Shown here: one piece after another, positions 15,041 to 23,773 of the stretch | Numbering within the stretch: the stretch's first letter is position 1 | Layout of the letters: every line of letters starts with the position of its first letter | Assembly: GCA_964455095.1 (NCBI GenBank) | Contig: CAYVUV010000272.1 | Location: 1-46,503 of the forward strand | DNA: 46,503 bases | Origin: CAYVUV01 sp964455095 | Lineage (GTDB): Bacteria; Desulfobacterota; Binatia; HRBIN30; CADEER01 | Reading direction: 5' to 3' | The notes under the pieces: model-generated | Database searches by the model: none | Told to the model about the DNA's origin: nothing | Seen by the model: the letters and a program-made list of their open reading frames with translations, nothing else | Program-made: the position numbers and the translations under genes

Positions 15041-17974
15041 GTGGCGCAAGTAGCTTTCGGACCGTTCCAACTCGATCCGGCGCAGCGGTTGCTGACGCGT
15101 CCGGGCAGCACCACCACGTTGCGTCCGAAGACGCTCGAGGTGTTGCTCCTTCTGTTGCGTCGCACCGGTGAGGTTGTCTCGAAGGACGAGATTCTGGCGA
15201 CCGTCTGGGAGGGCAACGCGGTCAGCGAGTATGTCCTGACCACATGCATCAGCGAGTTGCGCACCGCGCTGGGGGAGTCGTCCAAGCAGCCCCGCTACGT
15301 CAAGACGGTGCATCGCACGGGGTATCGGTTCACCCCGCGTGTTCACCCCATCGGCGTGGCGACTCCGCAGTGCGCTGACGGCGCGGGTGCGGTGCCCGCG
15401 ATCGTTGGACGCGAACGCGAGCTCGCGCAGCTGGAAGCCGCGCTGGAACGCGCCCGCCGGGGACAACGGCAGATTGTCTTCGTCACTGGCGAAATGGGGA
15501 TCGGCAAGACGACACTGGCCGACCATTTCGTTGCGCCGTTCGCCGTTCGCCCTGCGTCGCGCGAAGAAGCGATCCCGAGCGAGGTGCTGCTGGCGCGCGG
15601 CCAGTGCATCGAGCAGTTCGGCGCCGGCGAGCCGTACATGCCCGTGTTCGAAGCGATCGGGCGCCTGGGGCGCGAGATCGGGACTCCGCTGGTCGTCGAT
15701 ATCCTGCGGCGTCATGCCCCGGCGTGGCTCGTGCAGATTCCCGGGCTGCTCCCTTCCGAGCAGCGCATGGAATTGCGCCGCGAGCTGCCGGCGGAAACGC
15801 AAGAGCACATGCTGCGCCAGATCGCCGACGGAATCGAAGCCCTGAGCGAGCAGCACCTGCTGGTGCTGCTCCTCGAAGACCTGCACCTCAGCGATCACGC
15901 CACGCTGGAGCTGATCGCGGCGCTGGCCCTGCGCCGCGGTCCCGCGCGGCTGCTGATCGTCGGAACGTTTCGCAATGCCGACGAGTACCCTGCCTCATCT
16001 CCCTTCCAGAGCTTGAAGCAGCAGCTGCTGTTGCACCGCCAATGCGAGGAGATCGCCCTCGAACCGCTGGCGCGCGACGCGGTCGATGCGTATCTCGCCG
16101 GGCGCTTCGCCGGGCTCACCCTGCCCGCCGGGCTCGCCGCGACGATTCATGAACGCAGCGAGGGCAACCCGCTGTTCATCGGCCGCCTGGTCGATCAGCT
16201 CCTCGAAGACGGGCTGCTCAGCATCGATCTCCCCGCGAGCGCGGTGCAGCTCGGTGCCTCCGACATTGCCAGACATGTCCCACCCAATCTGCGCGCGATG
16301 ATCGAGCAACGCGCCGATTCGCTCGCAGACAGTGAGCGTGAGGTTCTCGAGGCGGCGAGCATTGCCGGCGTGCAGTTCTGGTCTGCGAGCGTCGCTGCGG
16401 CGCTCGGTCGCAACCGCGAGGAGGTCGAACAGTTGTGCACGCAACTGACGCGGCGCCACGGGCTCCTGGCTGCCGGCGAGGGTGCCGATGCGACGCTTCC
16501 CGATCTCGGTGCGCGGTACCGCTTCAGCCACGCGCTCTACCAGCAGGTGCTGTACGAGCGCATCGAGACCACGCGCCGCCGGCGCCTGCACGGCGCCATT
16601 GCCGTTGCCTTGCGCAGCGCGTGGGGAGACAGGGTCGGCGAGATTGCCGCCGAGGTGGCCTCCCATTTCGAGCTCGGCGGCGACGCGTCTAGCGCGGTGG
16701 AGTTCTTTGACAAGGCGGCGGCCGCCGCGGCCGCCCAGGGGGCCAATCGCGAAGCCGTCGCCTATCTCGATCGCGCCTTGGGACTGCTCGAACACATGGG
16801 CGACGACGCGGCCCGGCGCGACCGCCAACTCGATCTGCTGATGACGCGCGGGCCGTCGGTGCTGGCGGTGTCCGGCTACGGATCCGCCGAGGTGCTCGAC
16901 AACTACCAACGCGCGCTCGACCTGGCGCAGCAGCTCGGCAACCCGCTGCGGCAGTTGAGCTGCGTGCTGGCGCTCTCGACGTGCCAGCAAACGCGCGGCA
17001 ATCTCGCCGCCGGCGAGCAGCTGGCCATCGAGCTGGTTCGCATCGGCGAGCACATCGGCTTGCCGGCGCCATTGATCGCCCAACTGCACAATCCGCTCAG
17101 CCAGGTGCGCCTGTACCAGGGTGCCGTCGAGGAATCACTCGCCTTGGCTGACGCGGCGGTGGCGGCGATGCAGATCTTTCCCATGCCGCTGACGCCACCC
17201 GACAACCGGCCGGCGCTGTGGGCCGATCCGAGCGTCATGCTGCAGTGCCAGCGCGGCGCGGCGTCGTTTGCCGCGGGCCGCTTTGCGCAGGCTGCCGCAG
17301 CCATCGAAGAGGCACTGCGGATGGCGCGCGCGTTGCGTCACCCGTTCAATCAAGCTTCCGCGTGCACGTTTGCGGCGCTTCACGCCGACAACACCGGCCA
17401 GTGGGAGCGCGCCATTGGCATCGCGCAGGAGGCGATCGACACGGCACGGGCCTACGACTTTCCCTTCTGGCAAGGGGTTGCGCAGATCGTGTGCGGTCAC
17501 GCGATGGCGCGCAGTGGCAACGTGGAAAGTGGTCTGAAGCTCCTGCGCGAGGGCATCGATCTCTGGCGCGGCACGGGTGGGAGGCTGGCGACGAGCAATC
17601 ATCTCAATCTGCTCGCCGACGCGTGCTTGGCTGCCAACGACGTGGCCGCAGCAGAAGCCGCGCTCGAAGAGTCCGCAGCGCACGCCGCGCAAACGGGAGA
17701 GATGGTGTTCATCGCCGAGACCTATCGCTTGCGGGCCGAGTGCCAGCGGCGTGCGGGGGCCGTGCCCGACGCGGTGGAAGCGACCCTCGACCTGGCGATT
17801 GCCGCCGCGCGCAGTCAAGGAACCAAACTGTGGGAGCTGCGATCGTCCCTGGCGGTCCACCGCCTGCGCCAATCCGCCGCGTCGCGCCGGCAGCTCGAAA
17901 AGATCCGTCGAGCCTTCGATGATGAACCGGTCACCTGCGACATGGCCGAGGCGTCCGCGGCACTGGCGCAGTAG
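15041..17974 (+). CDS. Large transcriptional regulator: winged helix, STAND-like ATPase and TPR repeats
   Basis: 977 residues. Residues 4-100 are an OmpR/PhoB-type winged helix (FGPFQLDPAQRLL, VSKDEILATVWEG, YVKTVHRTGYRF). Next comes an AAA_16/STAND-type ATPase (about 120-480) with Walker A VTGEMGIGKTTLA (about 148-160) and a Walker B-like LLVLLLEDLHLSD. The rest is helical TPR or TPR-like repeats. This BTAD/MalT/adenylate-cyclase-like architecture integrates an unknown ligand through its TPR region. The start is a GTG without a clear ribosome-binding site, chosen because the winged-helix domain begins there. It lies after the secreted esterase on the same strand and may control it or the surface block. 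Confidence 0.9.
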   Translation: MAQVAFGPFQLDPAQRLLTRPGSTTTLRPKTLEVLLLLLRRTGEVVSKDEILATVWEGNAVSEYVLTTCISELRTALGESSKQPRYVKTVHRTGYRFTPRVHPIGVATPQCADGAGAVPAIVGRERELAQLEAALERARRGQRQIVFVTGEMGIGKTTLADHFVAPFAVRPASREEAIPSEVLLARGQCIEQFGAGEPYMPVFEAIGRLGREIGTPLVVDILRRHAPAWLVQIPGLLPSEQRMELRRELPAETQEHMLRQIADGIEALSEQHLLVLLLEDLHLSDHATLELIAALALRRGPARLLIVGTFRNADEYPASSPFQSLKQQLLLHRQCEEIALEPLARDAVDAYLAGRFAGLTLPAGLAATIHERSEGNPLFIGRLVDQLLEDGLLSIDLPASAVQLGASDIARHVPPNLRAMIEQRADSLADSEREVLEAASIAGVQFWSASVAAALGRNREEVEQLCTQLTRRHGLLAAGEGADATLPDLGARYRFSHALYQQVLYERIETTRRRRLHGAIAVALRSAWGDRVGEIAAEVASHFELGGDASSAVEFFDKAAAAAAAQGANREAVAYLDRALGLLEHMGDDAARRDRQLDLLMTRGPSVLAVSGYGSAEVLDNYQRALDLAQQLGNPLRQLSCVLALSTCQQTRGNLAAGEQLAIELVRIGEHIGLPAPLIAQLHNPLSQVRLYQGAVEESLALADAAVAAMQIFPMPLTPPDNRPALWADPSVMLQCQRGAASFAAGRFAQAAAAIEEALRMARALRHPFNQASACTFAALHADNTGQWERAIGIAQEAIDTARAYDFPFWQGVAQIVCGHAMARSGNVESGLKLLREGIDLWRGTGGRLATSNHLNLLADACLAANDVAAAEAALEESAAHAAQTGEMVFIAETYRLRAECQRRAGAVPDAVEATLDLAIAAARSQGTKLWELRSSLAVHRLRQSAASRRQLEKIRRAFDDEPVTCDMAEASAALAQ

Positions 17975-18105
17975 CCGCGGGTTCGTCGTTGAGAGCTCGC
18001 AGGCCAGCTCCCGCGCGAACCGAGATGGTACCTATAGGGCCGGCTGGATGCCGGTGCGGGAGAAATCCTTGCCGACGTAGAGCAGCGAGCACCCGTCTTG
18101 GACTT
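17975..18105 (-). other. Intergenic stretch with possible 3' gene remnant
   Basis: This opens a 566-base gap without an intact gene. On the minus strand one frame reads VQDGCSLLYVGKDFSRTGIQ to a TAG at 18036-18034 and is cut off upstream by the palindromic repeat, so it may be the 3' end of a lost gene. Weak evidence. Confidence 0.25.
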
Positions 18106-18186
18106 AGTCTGCCCAAAGAGGGACGTAGGACCGAGTGGGCCGACTTGTACCAACTCGGCCGACTCGTCCCTACGTCCCTCTCTGCG
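18106..18186. repeat. 81-bp palindromic repeat, copy 1
   Basis: It forms a near-perfect hairpin: arms of about 30 bases begin AGAGGGACGTAGG and end CCTACGTCCCTCT, with a GTACC loop. The second copy (19167-19247) is identical at 80 of 81 bases and in the same orientation. This is a REP/MITE-like element; the two copies bracket about 980 bases. Confidence 0.85.
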
Positions 18187-18254
18187 GTGGTATTCCGCCC
18201 GATCAATCAAACAAAATCAGTGACTTCGAGTCTGAGATGTAGCCTGGCCCCCTT

Positions 18255-18477
18255 TTGGCCCCCGGCTGGGAAACAATCAACTCCAAGGACATGGGCGCGA
18301 TGGGCAAGTACCGCATCTTCGGGGCCGACGGCGTGCCGTTCGGCGGCATGATGGACAAGCCCGCCGACGTGCCGATGTCCGACTGGGCATTCTACGTCAA
18401 TGTCGACGGCATCGACGCCGCGGTTGGAGCGGATCATGGCCAAGGGCGGTCAGGTGCTGATGGACCCGCGCGGATAG
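18255..18477 (+). pseudogene. Truncated, frameshifted VOC/glyoxalase-fold fragment
   Basis: The translation GWETINSKDMGAMGKYRIFG, then GVPFGGMMDKP and WAFYVNVDGIDAAV, is the middle of a vicinal-oxygen-chelate protein of the type whose full length is about 125-260 residues. One extra G at about 18426 breaks the frame; reading on in the other frame gives ERIMAKGGQVLMDPRG and a TAG. Both the N-terminal strands and the C-terminal half are missing. The copy of the 39-base repeat begins directly after it. A dead fragment left by insertion or deletion. Confidence 0.75.
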
Positions 18478-18486
18478 CCCGGACAA

Positions 18487-18525
18487 GGCGGATAGCCCGG
18501 ACAAGCTGGAGTCGTTGACGGAACG
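18487..18525. repeat. 39-bp dispersed repeat, copy 1
   Basis: It begins GGCGGATAGCCCGGACAAGC and ends GTTGACGGAACG; the copy at 23602-23640 differs at one base. A partial tandem copy (CGGATAGCCCGGACAAG) lies just before it at 18471-18487. Both copies sit at the edge of degraded DNA. Confidence 0.75.
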
Positions 18526-18540
18526 TCGCTTAGCGCTACT

Positions 18541-19095
18541 CTAGTCGAAACACATCAGGACACGGTTGACCTTGTATGCAACCGTGTTCCCTATGGCGAG
18601 GATAATCTTACCGTAACCGAACTTAGAAGCGAGTTCCTCTCTATCATCAAGAAGCGCTTGATTGGTCGCATTGTTAATAAGGTGGTAATCAACGTCGATT
18701 TGCTTTGAGAGCCCGCTGCGAAACGCCCTGATGAGATCAACTTTTAGCAGCAGGCCGTCATCTGGGACTCCTGCCCGATTCTTGACCAGCTTCACCTTAC
18801 GGTTCAGGTGCAGCAATTCGGCGGCTATGCTGTTCTCAAGAGGTGGTACCACTTCTTCAGGAGCGCTGAAGTCGTTCGTCAACCATACGTGGATCTCCAG
18901 CGATGCGGGCGGCGTCAGACTGCTGCATTGATCCTTCTGGGGCCGCGCACCTGCGCACCCAAGTGTGTTGCCAATAACCCAGCCGACGGTCGCGAGAGAA
19001 AGCAGCCATTTCACCCTCGTTGCTGACCGCATTTTCAGTGTGCTGTAACTGGAGTCGGCATCCTTGGCGAAAATCGAACAACTGAGCTTTGCCAT
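18541..19095 (-). CDS. Low-G+C hypothetical lipoprotein
   Basis: 184 residues from the ATG at 19095, or 163 from the ATG at 19032. A hydrophobic stretch (WLLSLATVGWVIGNTLGC) ends in a lipobox-like cysteine (Cys47 or Cys26). The mature part reads as a mixed alpha/beta periplasmic domain (LEIHVWLTNDFSAPEEVVPP, IDVDYHLINNATNQALL). The longer start has GGAGGA 4 bases upstream; the shorter one gives a more normal signal peptide. Sampled stretches are only 43-47 % G+C against a window near 65-70 %, and the gene lies between the two palindromic repeats, so acquisition from elsewhere is likely. No family recognised. Confidence 0.65.
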   Translation of the reverse strand: MAKLSCSIFAKDADSSYSTLKMRSATRVKWLLSLATVGWVIGNTLGCAGARPQKDQCSSLTPPASLEIHVWLTNDFSAPEEVVPPLENSIAAELLHLNRKVKLVKNRAGVPDDGLLLKVDLIRAFRSGLSKQIDVDYHLINNATNQALLDDREELASKFGYGKIILAIGNTVAYKVNRVLMCFD

Positions 19096-19166
19096 CACTC
19101 CTCCGTGGTCGCTACGATCCCCTGATCTCCTCCATAACCCAAGCGAACACACGAAGAAACTCGCTA

Positions 19167-19247
19167 AGTCTGCCCAAAGAGGGACGTAGGACCGAGTGGG
19201 CCGACTTGTACCAACTCGGCCGACTCGGCCCTACGTCCCTCTCTGCG
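19167..19247. repeat. 81-bp palindromic repeat, copy 2
   Basis: Same orientation as copy 1, with one difference (G for T in the distal arm). It lies about 70 bases before the start of the low-G+C lipoprotein gene and could form a hairpin in its leader region. Confidence 0.85.
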
Positions 19248-19328
19248 AAGAGGCGCTCTGGGCTGCTCACACAAGTCTGGGGGGCGTACTACCAAAGGCC
19301 GCGCGGGACATAGTTACGGGACCCTTGA

Positions 19329-19437
19329 GATGCCCACTATCGGCTCACAGCATCGATGACCGGGCGACGAAACTGGGGCGGTCCCCGGACGATCAGCGGG
19401 GCTCAAACTAACAAGTTAAGTACGTCCCCTGGGTCCT
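19329..19437. repeat. TACGTCCCC dispersed repeat, copy A
   Basis: It shares with copies B (21374-21447) and C (23774-23876) the blocks GGCGACGAA, GGA(C/G)GATCAGCG, TCAAA(C/G)TAA and TAAGTACGTCCCC. The WD40 frame begins directly at its right edge, as if the element or its carrier had cut into that gene. Confidence 0.75.
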
Positions 19438-21306
19438 CCCTTCTGGAACACGCAGACGTGGGCGCTCGAGCGAACGCAGGAGCAAGCGGCCGAGAACCGG
19501 ATCAGTCACCTGGTGTTCTCCGGCGACGGCTCGCTCCTGGTGAGCGGCGGTTGGGACGGAATCGTCCGCATCTGGAATCTCGCTGCCGGCAGCCCGCCGG
19601 TGCTGCTCGGTCATTCCGGGCTCGGCCTGGTCGACTCGATCGCGCTGCATCCCGACGGGCGGTTCCTCGCCGTCGGCTACTCGGAGGGCGGGCTCCTGTG
19701 GGATGTGGGAGCATCGCCGCCGGTCTCTACGCCGCTGCCGGTGTCGAACCGACGCCTGAACGGTGCCGCCTTCGCTCCCGCAGGCGGCCTGCTCGCACTC
19801 GTCGAAGGTACGGAGATCGTCCACGTCTGGGACTTCGCCGACGGCCGGCTCGAACGAGGGCGACAGGTCGAGGTGGAAGCTGCGCACGCGATCGCGTTCT
19901 CTCCGGATGATGAGCTGATCGTGGGGCTCGGCAACGGTGAGGTCGTGGCATTCGACGCGACTACTCTCGACGAGAAGTCTCGCGTGACGGGCAGCAACCG
20001 AGCGCTCGCAGTTGCCTCGTCGTCGGACGGCGCGCTCGTCGCCGCCGGCGGCAATGAAGACGCCGCCGGCACCGGCGGCCTCGTCGACGTCTGGCGAGTC
20101 GCGGAGGAAGGCCCGACCCATCTCTCCGTCGGGGGGCGGATTCTCGCGCTCGCGTTCGAGCCGCGGTCGCATCGCCTGGTCAGCGCCGGCAGCGAGGGGA
20201 TCCTGCGCGTGTGGGACGTCGATCTCGTCGAACCGCTCGTGCGCAGGCTGACCGTCTCCGGCAGCGCAATTCGCGATCTGAGCTTCACTGCCGACGGAGC
20301 CCAGGTCGTCGCCGGCACTCTCGACGGCGAGCTGGCGCTCGTCGATACCGGCGAATCGCCCGCGACGACGCTCCTCGCGCCGGGCGCCGCGGAGGAGATC
20401 AACGCCATCGCAGTCTCCGGCCCACACGTCTTTTGGGCCGACGGCGTCGGTCACATCGGCAGCTGGTCTCTGGCCGATGGACGCGCTGCCCCGACGCGCT
20501 CGCGTCCGGCACAGGTTACTGCCATCGCCGCCGCGAGCGACGGAAGAATCCTCGCTGCCGCGGACGAGCAGGGCAAGGTCGTATGGTGGAACACGGCGGG
20601 CAGCGCGCCCCCGACTTCCTTGGATACGACAGGCGCGGGCGGCGATGCCTTGGGGCTCGTTTTGCGCCTCCGCTTTTCGCGCCGCGGAGACATGCTCGCT
20701 GCGGCCGACAACAGTGGCCGGGTCCGGATCTGGAACATTCCCTCCGGTGCCCGCCTGGCGGAGTGGAAGTTCCACTGGACGGCGATCGATCTCGACTTCT
20801 CTCCCGACGGACACCGCCTCGTCGTCGCCGACTACGACGGCGAGGACTTGGCAGTGGTGAGCTCGGCGCGTTCCGGAGAAGTGCAGACGTTCGCCGCCAG
20901 CTGCCCGCAGGTGTCGTCGATCGCCTTTCGCAACGACGGCCGAATGCTCGTCGCCGGCTGCAAGGACGGGTCGGTCGAGATGTTCGCCGCGGACGGCTGG
21001 GCGTCGCTGGGAAAGCTGTCACTCGGAGAAAATGAGGTCGGCGCCCTGAGTGCCAGTCCCACCGCCGGAGTGGTCGCCGCCGGCACGACGGCAGGTGAAG
21101 TGTTTCTTCTCGACGTCGACGAAGTATCGTGGGCACGGCGTGCTTGTCGAATCATCGATGCCGGCGCAGGGAACGGACGACCGACGCAATCGCCGGAGGC
21201 GCGGATCTGTACTCGTCTGCTGCAGGGCGCTCCTCCCGAATCTTCGGGACTCCGCCATGAGGGCGCCCGACCGCGGCGACGCGCCGCGGGCTTCCCCGTC
21301 GCTTGA
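19438..21306 (+). pseudogene. WD40-repeat gene truncated at both ends
   Basis: An uninterrupted frame encodes about 13-14 WD40 blades (WDGIVRIWNLAAG, EGILRVWDVDLVEP, SGRVRIWNIPSGARLAEW, and others). It has no proper start: the first visible residues (PFWNTQTWALERTQ) are already the end of a blade and abut repeat copy A; the first usable codon is a GTG at 19513 without a ribosome-binding site. At the other end the blade series passes into SWARRACRI. This is the beginning of the W-x3-ACRxxNRNLT tail typical of nSTAND-ATPase/WD40 and similar proteins, but it then runs into unrelated residues. I read it as the WD40 half of a lost larger protein between two repeat copies. The long intact frame means it may still be translated. 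Confidence 0.7.
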
Positions 21307-21373
21307 GCGATCATCGCCCTTTGGCGATTCGCCCCTTCCGCCCCCAACGTTCCCCATTGGATAGATCACAGGT

Positions 21374-21447
21374 GGCGACGAATTGGGGGCGCTCCCGGAG
21401 GATCAGCGAGGCGTCAAACTAAGAAAGTAAGTACGTCCCCCTGTCCC
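21374..21447. repeat. TACGTCCCC dispersed repeat, copy B
   Basis: The most diverged of the three copies (GGATCAGCGAG, AAGTAAGTACGTCCCC). It lies between the end of the WD40 fragment and the small secreted protein gene. Confidence 0.7.
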
Positions 21448-21498
21448 TCGCGATCTTCGGTGTTACTTTCTAGTCCGGGCGACGTCCGGCCGCCCGCG

Positions 21499-21903
21499 TC
21501 AGGCCGGCCAGGGGATCTTCGAGTGCACCTTGATCGTCACGTCGCTGCCGTTGACGGACTCGGCTCGCCCGAAGCACAGGAGATGGCCGTTGTCGTCGTA
21601 GCCAGCGACGGACACGAGCAGGTAATCCGTGCTGTACTTGATGGGGTAGTAGTATACGAACGTGTCCCATCCCATCGATGGTCTGTCGTACTTGATCTCG
21701 CCCTGCTGATCGCCGGAGACCTTGGCGTAGGCGATGGTCACCTTCGAGATGCATTCCGGGTCAACGGCGAGCTTCACCTCGATTTGTCGCTCAGAGAGGA
21801 TGACGGAGTCGACGCGGAACTTACACCCCATCCATGCACCCGGTGCGAGTGCCACTGACACCATCCAGAGAAGTGCAACACAGATCAGCCGGATTCGTGA
21901 CAT
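21499..21903 (-). CDS. Small secreted hypothetical protein
   Basis: 134 residues. An N-terminal signal sequence (IRLICVALLWMVSVALAPGAW) is followed by GCKF, so Cys27 could be a lipid-anchor site, although the lipobox is poor. The mature part is a beta-rich domain of about 100 residues (IEVKLAVDPECISKVTIAYAK, YLLVSVAGYDDNGHLLCFG), like an immunoglobulin-type fold. AAGGGGGG lies upstream of the ATG. The start is 17 bases after the stop of the kelch-protein gene on the same strand, so the two are probably expressed together. No family recognised. Confidence 0.72.
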   Translation of the reverse strand: MSRIRLICVALLWMVSVALAPGAWMGCKFRVDSVILSERQIEVKLAVDPECISKVTIAYAKVSGDQQGEIKYDRPSMGWDTFVYYYPIKYSTDYLLVSVAGYDDNGHLLCFGRAESVNGSDVTIKVHSKIPWPA

Positions 21904-21920
21904 CGCCGCCCCCCCTTCCC

Positions 21921-23417
21921 CTACTGGAAGAAATCGCAGTTGTTGGTGATGTAGTTGTCGCAGTCGGTCCAGCGCCAGCCGCACTCCCGCACCGCCAGGC
22001 AGCGCCGCTGGGGCGCAGGGGTACCGTAGGTGCGGCAGGAGATGTCGGCGTCGCTACAGGCGGGTGCCGGCGTTCCGGGTGGCGGCGTGCATTGCGGATC
22101 GTCATGGTCGAACGGCATCTGGTCGCACTTCCCATCCATCGGATTGCAGGCCAGGCAGCGTTGCGGGCTGCCGCAACGGGTGGTGGTGCCGGGGTACTGA
22201 CACTGCCCCGGTTTGACGCACTTGCCGACGCATTCGCGACTCGTCGAGCGGCAATCGGTGTTATCGGTGAAGAACGGGCGGCAGACGCCGTCCTGCACCG
22301 GCGGCACGAAGTTTCCGTTCGTCGTGTCGCAGCGCCGACAGTCCTCGCTGCACGACGTCTTGCAGCATACCCCGTCGACGCATGAGCTATGCGAGCACTC
22401 TGTCGCTGTGGTTGCGCACGGGTTGCCGCTGACGATCGTCTCCCAGGTGACGTCGGACACCGGCCCGGAGCCGCTCGCCCCGCCAATCAGGATCGTTCGA
22501 TCGACACTGTATGCGAGAGCGTGCCCGCTGCGCGCCGAAGGGGTCTGGCCCGCAGCGGGAATCTTGGTGGACGTGAAGCCGCTCAGCAACCAGGCGTCGT
22601 TGAAGAACGTGGGGCCTTTCTGGCCGCCAAAGAGCACCACGCCATGCTGCTTCGGGTCGAACGCCATGGCGTGAAAGACGCGCCCGGCACCGGTGCAGTT
22701 GGTGCAGATCGGGGTCCAGGTATTGCTGCCGCTCTTGAGCTCGAACGCATCGTCGGTGACGTTGAAGCCCGCCCCGCCGCCATAGAGGACGAGGCGGTGC
22801 TTGAAGGTGTCGTAGGCGAGCCCAAGGCCGCGGCGCGCCGTGATGCCCGAGGTCGCTTGCACGGTCCACTGCGAGCCGTTCCAGCGCCACGTGTCCGCCT
22901 TCACCCCGGTGCCGTCGATACCGCCGACGAGCGTGAACTGCTGGGTGTCGCTGTCGTAGGCTAGCGCGTGGAAGTACCGCCTGGGACTGCCAGGCGTATC
23001 CAGTCGGGTCCATGACGCGCCATCGAAGCGATAGGTGGCATCGTCGGCCAATGGACTGGTTCCGTTGGCGGTGCCGCCGAAGAGCAGCCAGGTGTTCGTC
23101 GCCTCGTCGCATGCCATGGCCGCCCCCCAGCGCGGGCTCGGCCGCTCGGGATCGCCTATGGCGGCTGGGATCCACGTCTGCCCGGACAGCAGCCAGGTGT
23201 CGCCGAGCGCCTGGCTGCCATCAAAGCCCCCGAACACCACGGTAACGCCGCTGCAAGCGGCGGCAGCGAACTGGTAGCGACCGGCGAAGGGCGTCGAAAA
23301 GTTGTTCCAGTTGGCCACCGTCGCCTCGGCTGCGCGACCTGCGATCGCCAGCCCCACCATGGCGACGGCGAGGCTGGCCAGCCGGGACAGAGACTTATGG
23401 GTCAGCTTGCATATCAC
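21921..23417 (-). CDS. Secreted kelch-repeat protein with Cys-rich C-terminal domain
   Basis: 498 residues. Signal peptide (about 10-33), then five to six kelch blades (about 35-330) with repeated FGGFDG, LFGGTANG, LVGGIDG, LYGGGAG, LFGGQKG and LIGGASG turns. The last 160 residues hold around twenty cysteines (CSHSSCVDGVCCKTSCSEDC and so on), resembling the Cys-rich modules of myxobacterial surface proteins, and end WTDCDNYITNNCDFFQ. The GTG start at 23417 has GGAGGG 6 bases upstream; a longer frame exists without that support. Probably a surface or extracellular binding protein. It shares an operon with the small secreted gene downstream. Confidence 0.85.
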   Translation of the reverse strand: MICKLTHKSLSRLASLAVAMVGLAIAGRAAEATVANWNNFSTPFAGRYQFAAAACSGVTVVFGGFDGSQALGDTWLLSGQTWIPAAIGDPERPSPRWGAAMACDEATNTWLLFGGTANGTSPLADDATYRFDGASWTRLDTPGSPRRYFHALAYDSDTQQFTLVGGIDGTGVKADTWRWNGSQWTVQATSGITARRGLGLAYDTFKHRLVLYGGGAGFNVTDDAFELKSGSNTWTPICTNCTGAGRVFHAMAFDPKQHGVVLFGGQKGPTFFNDAWLLSGFTSTKIPAAGQTPSARSGHALAYSVDRTILIGGASGSGPVSDVTWETIVSGNPCATTATECSHSSCVDGVCCKTSCSEDCRRCDTTNGNFVPPVQDGVCRPFFTDNTDCRSTSRECVGKCVKPGQCQYPGTTTRCGSPQRCLACNPMDGKCDQMPFDHDDPQCTPPPGTPAPACSDADISCRTYGTPAPQRRCLAVRECGWRWTDCDNYITNNCDFFQ

Positions 23418-23601
23418 GGTACGCCCTCCAACCGGTCGGGGAGCCACGCCGCCGCGGCTCGACCATCCGCATGAATCCCGGTCCGCCGTCTATCAACCCG
23501 AGAGAAGTTCGGTCAAGCGGCGCTGCAGCGCGGCGTGCGCGAGCCCTGCGGGGGATCGGAGGTCCGCCGCGCCACGCAGTCCACCCCGTTCGGTGCAATC
23601 C

Positions 23602-23640
23602 GGCGGATAGCCCGGACAAGCTTGAGTCGTTGACGGAACG
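23602..23640. repeat. 39-bp dispersed repeat, copy 2
   Basis: Same as 18487-18525 except one base (CTTGAG for CTGGAG), same orientation, about 5.1 kb away. Confidence 0.75.
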
Positions 23641-23773
23641 CTTTACCCGACCCACCTGGGCGCAATGCCGGATGGCCGCTCTCTCCCGCATGCCAAACCT
23701 CGCACTGTGGGCCGTTGTGTCTTTCAAGCGCGCGAAACAGACATGTCGCGCGAAACAACACCGGACATCTGGG

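Larger units (their letters stand above)
19096..19437. other. Gene-free stretch made of repeat units
   Basis: About 340 bases upstream of the low-G+C lipoprotein gene. It holds palindromic repeat copy 2 (19167-19247), about 80 bases with nothing recognised, and copy A of the TACGTCCCC repeat (19329-19437). No gene seen. Confidence 0.7.

Noticed and set aside
19438..21306. Intact WD40 protein starting at GTG 19513
   Set aside because: No ribosome-binding site, the first blade begins upstream of that codon, and the end is cut within a known tail motif; truncation explains it better.
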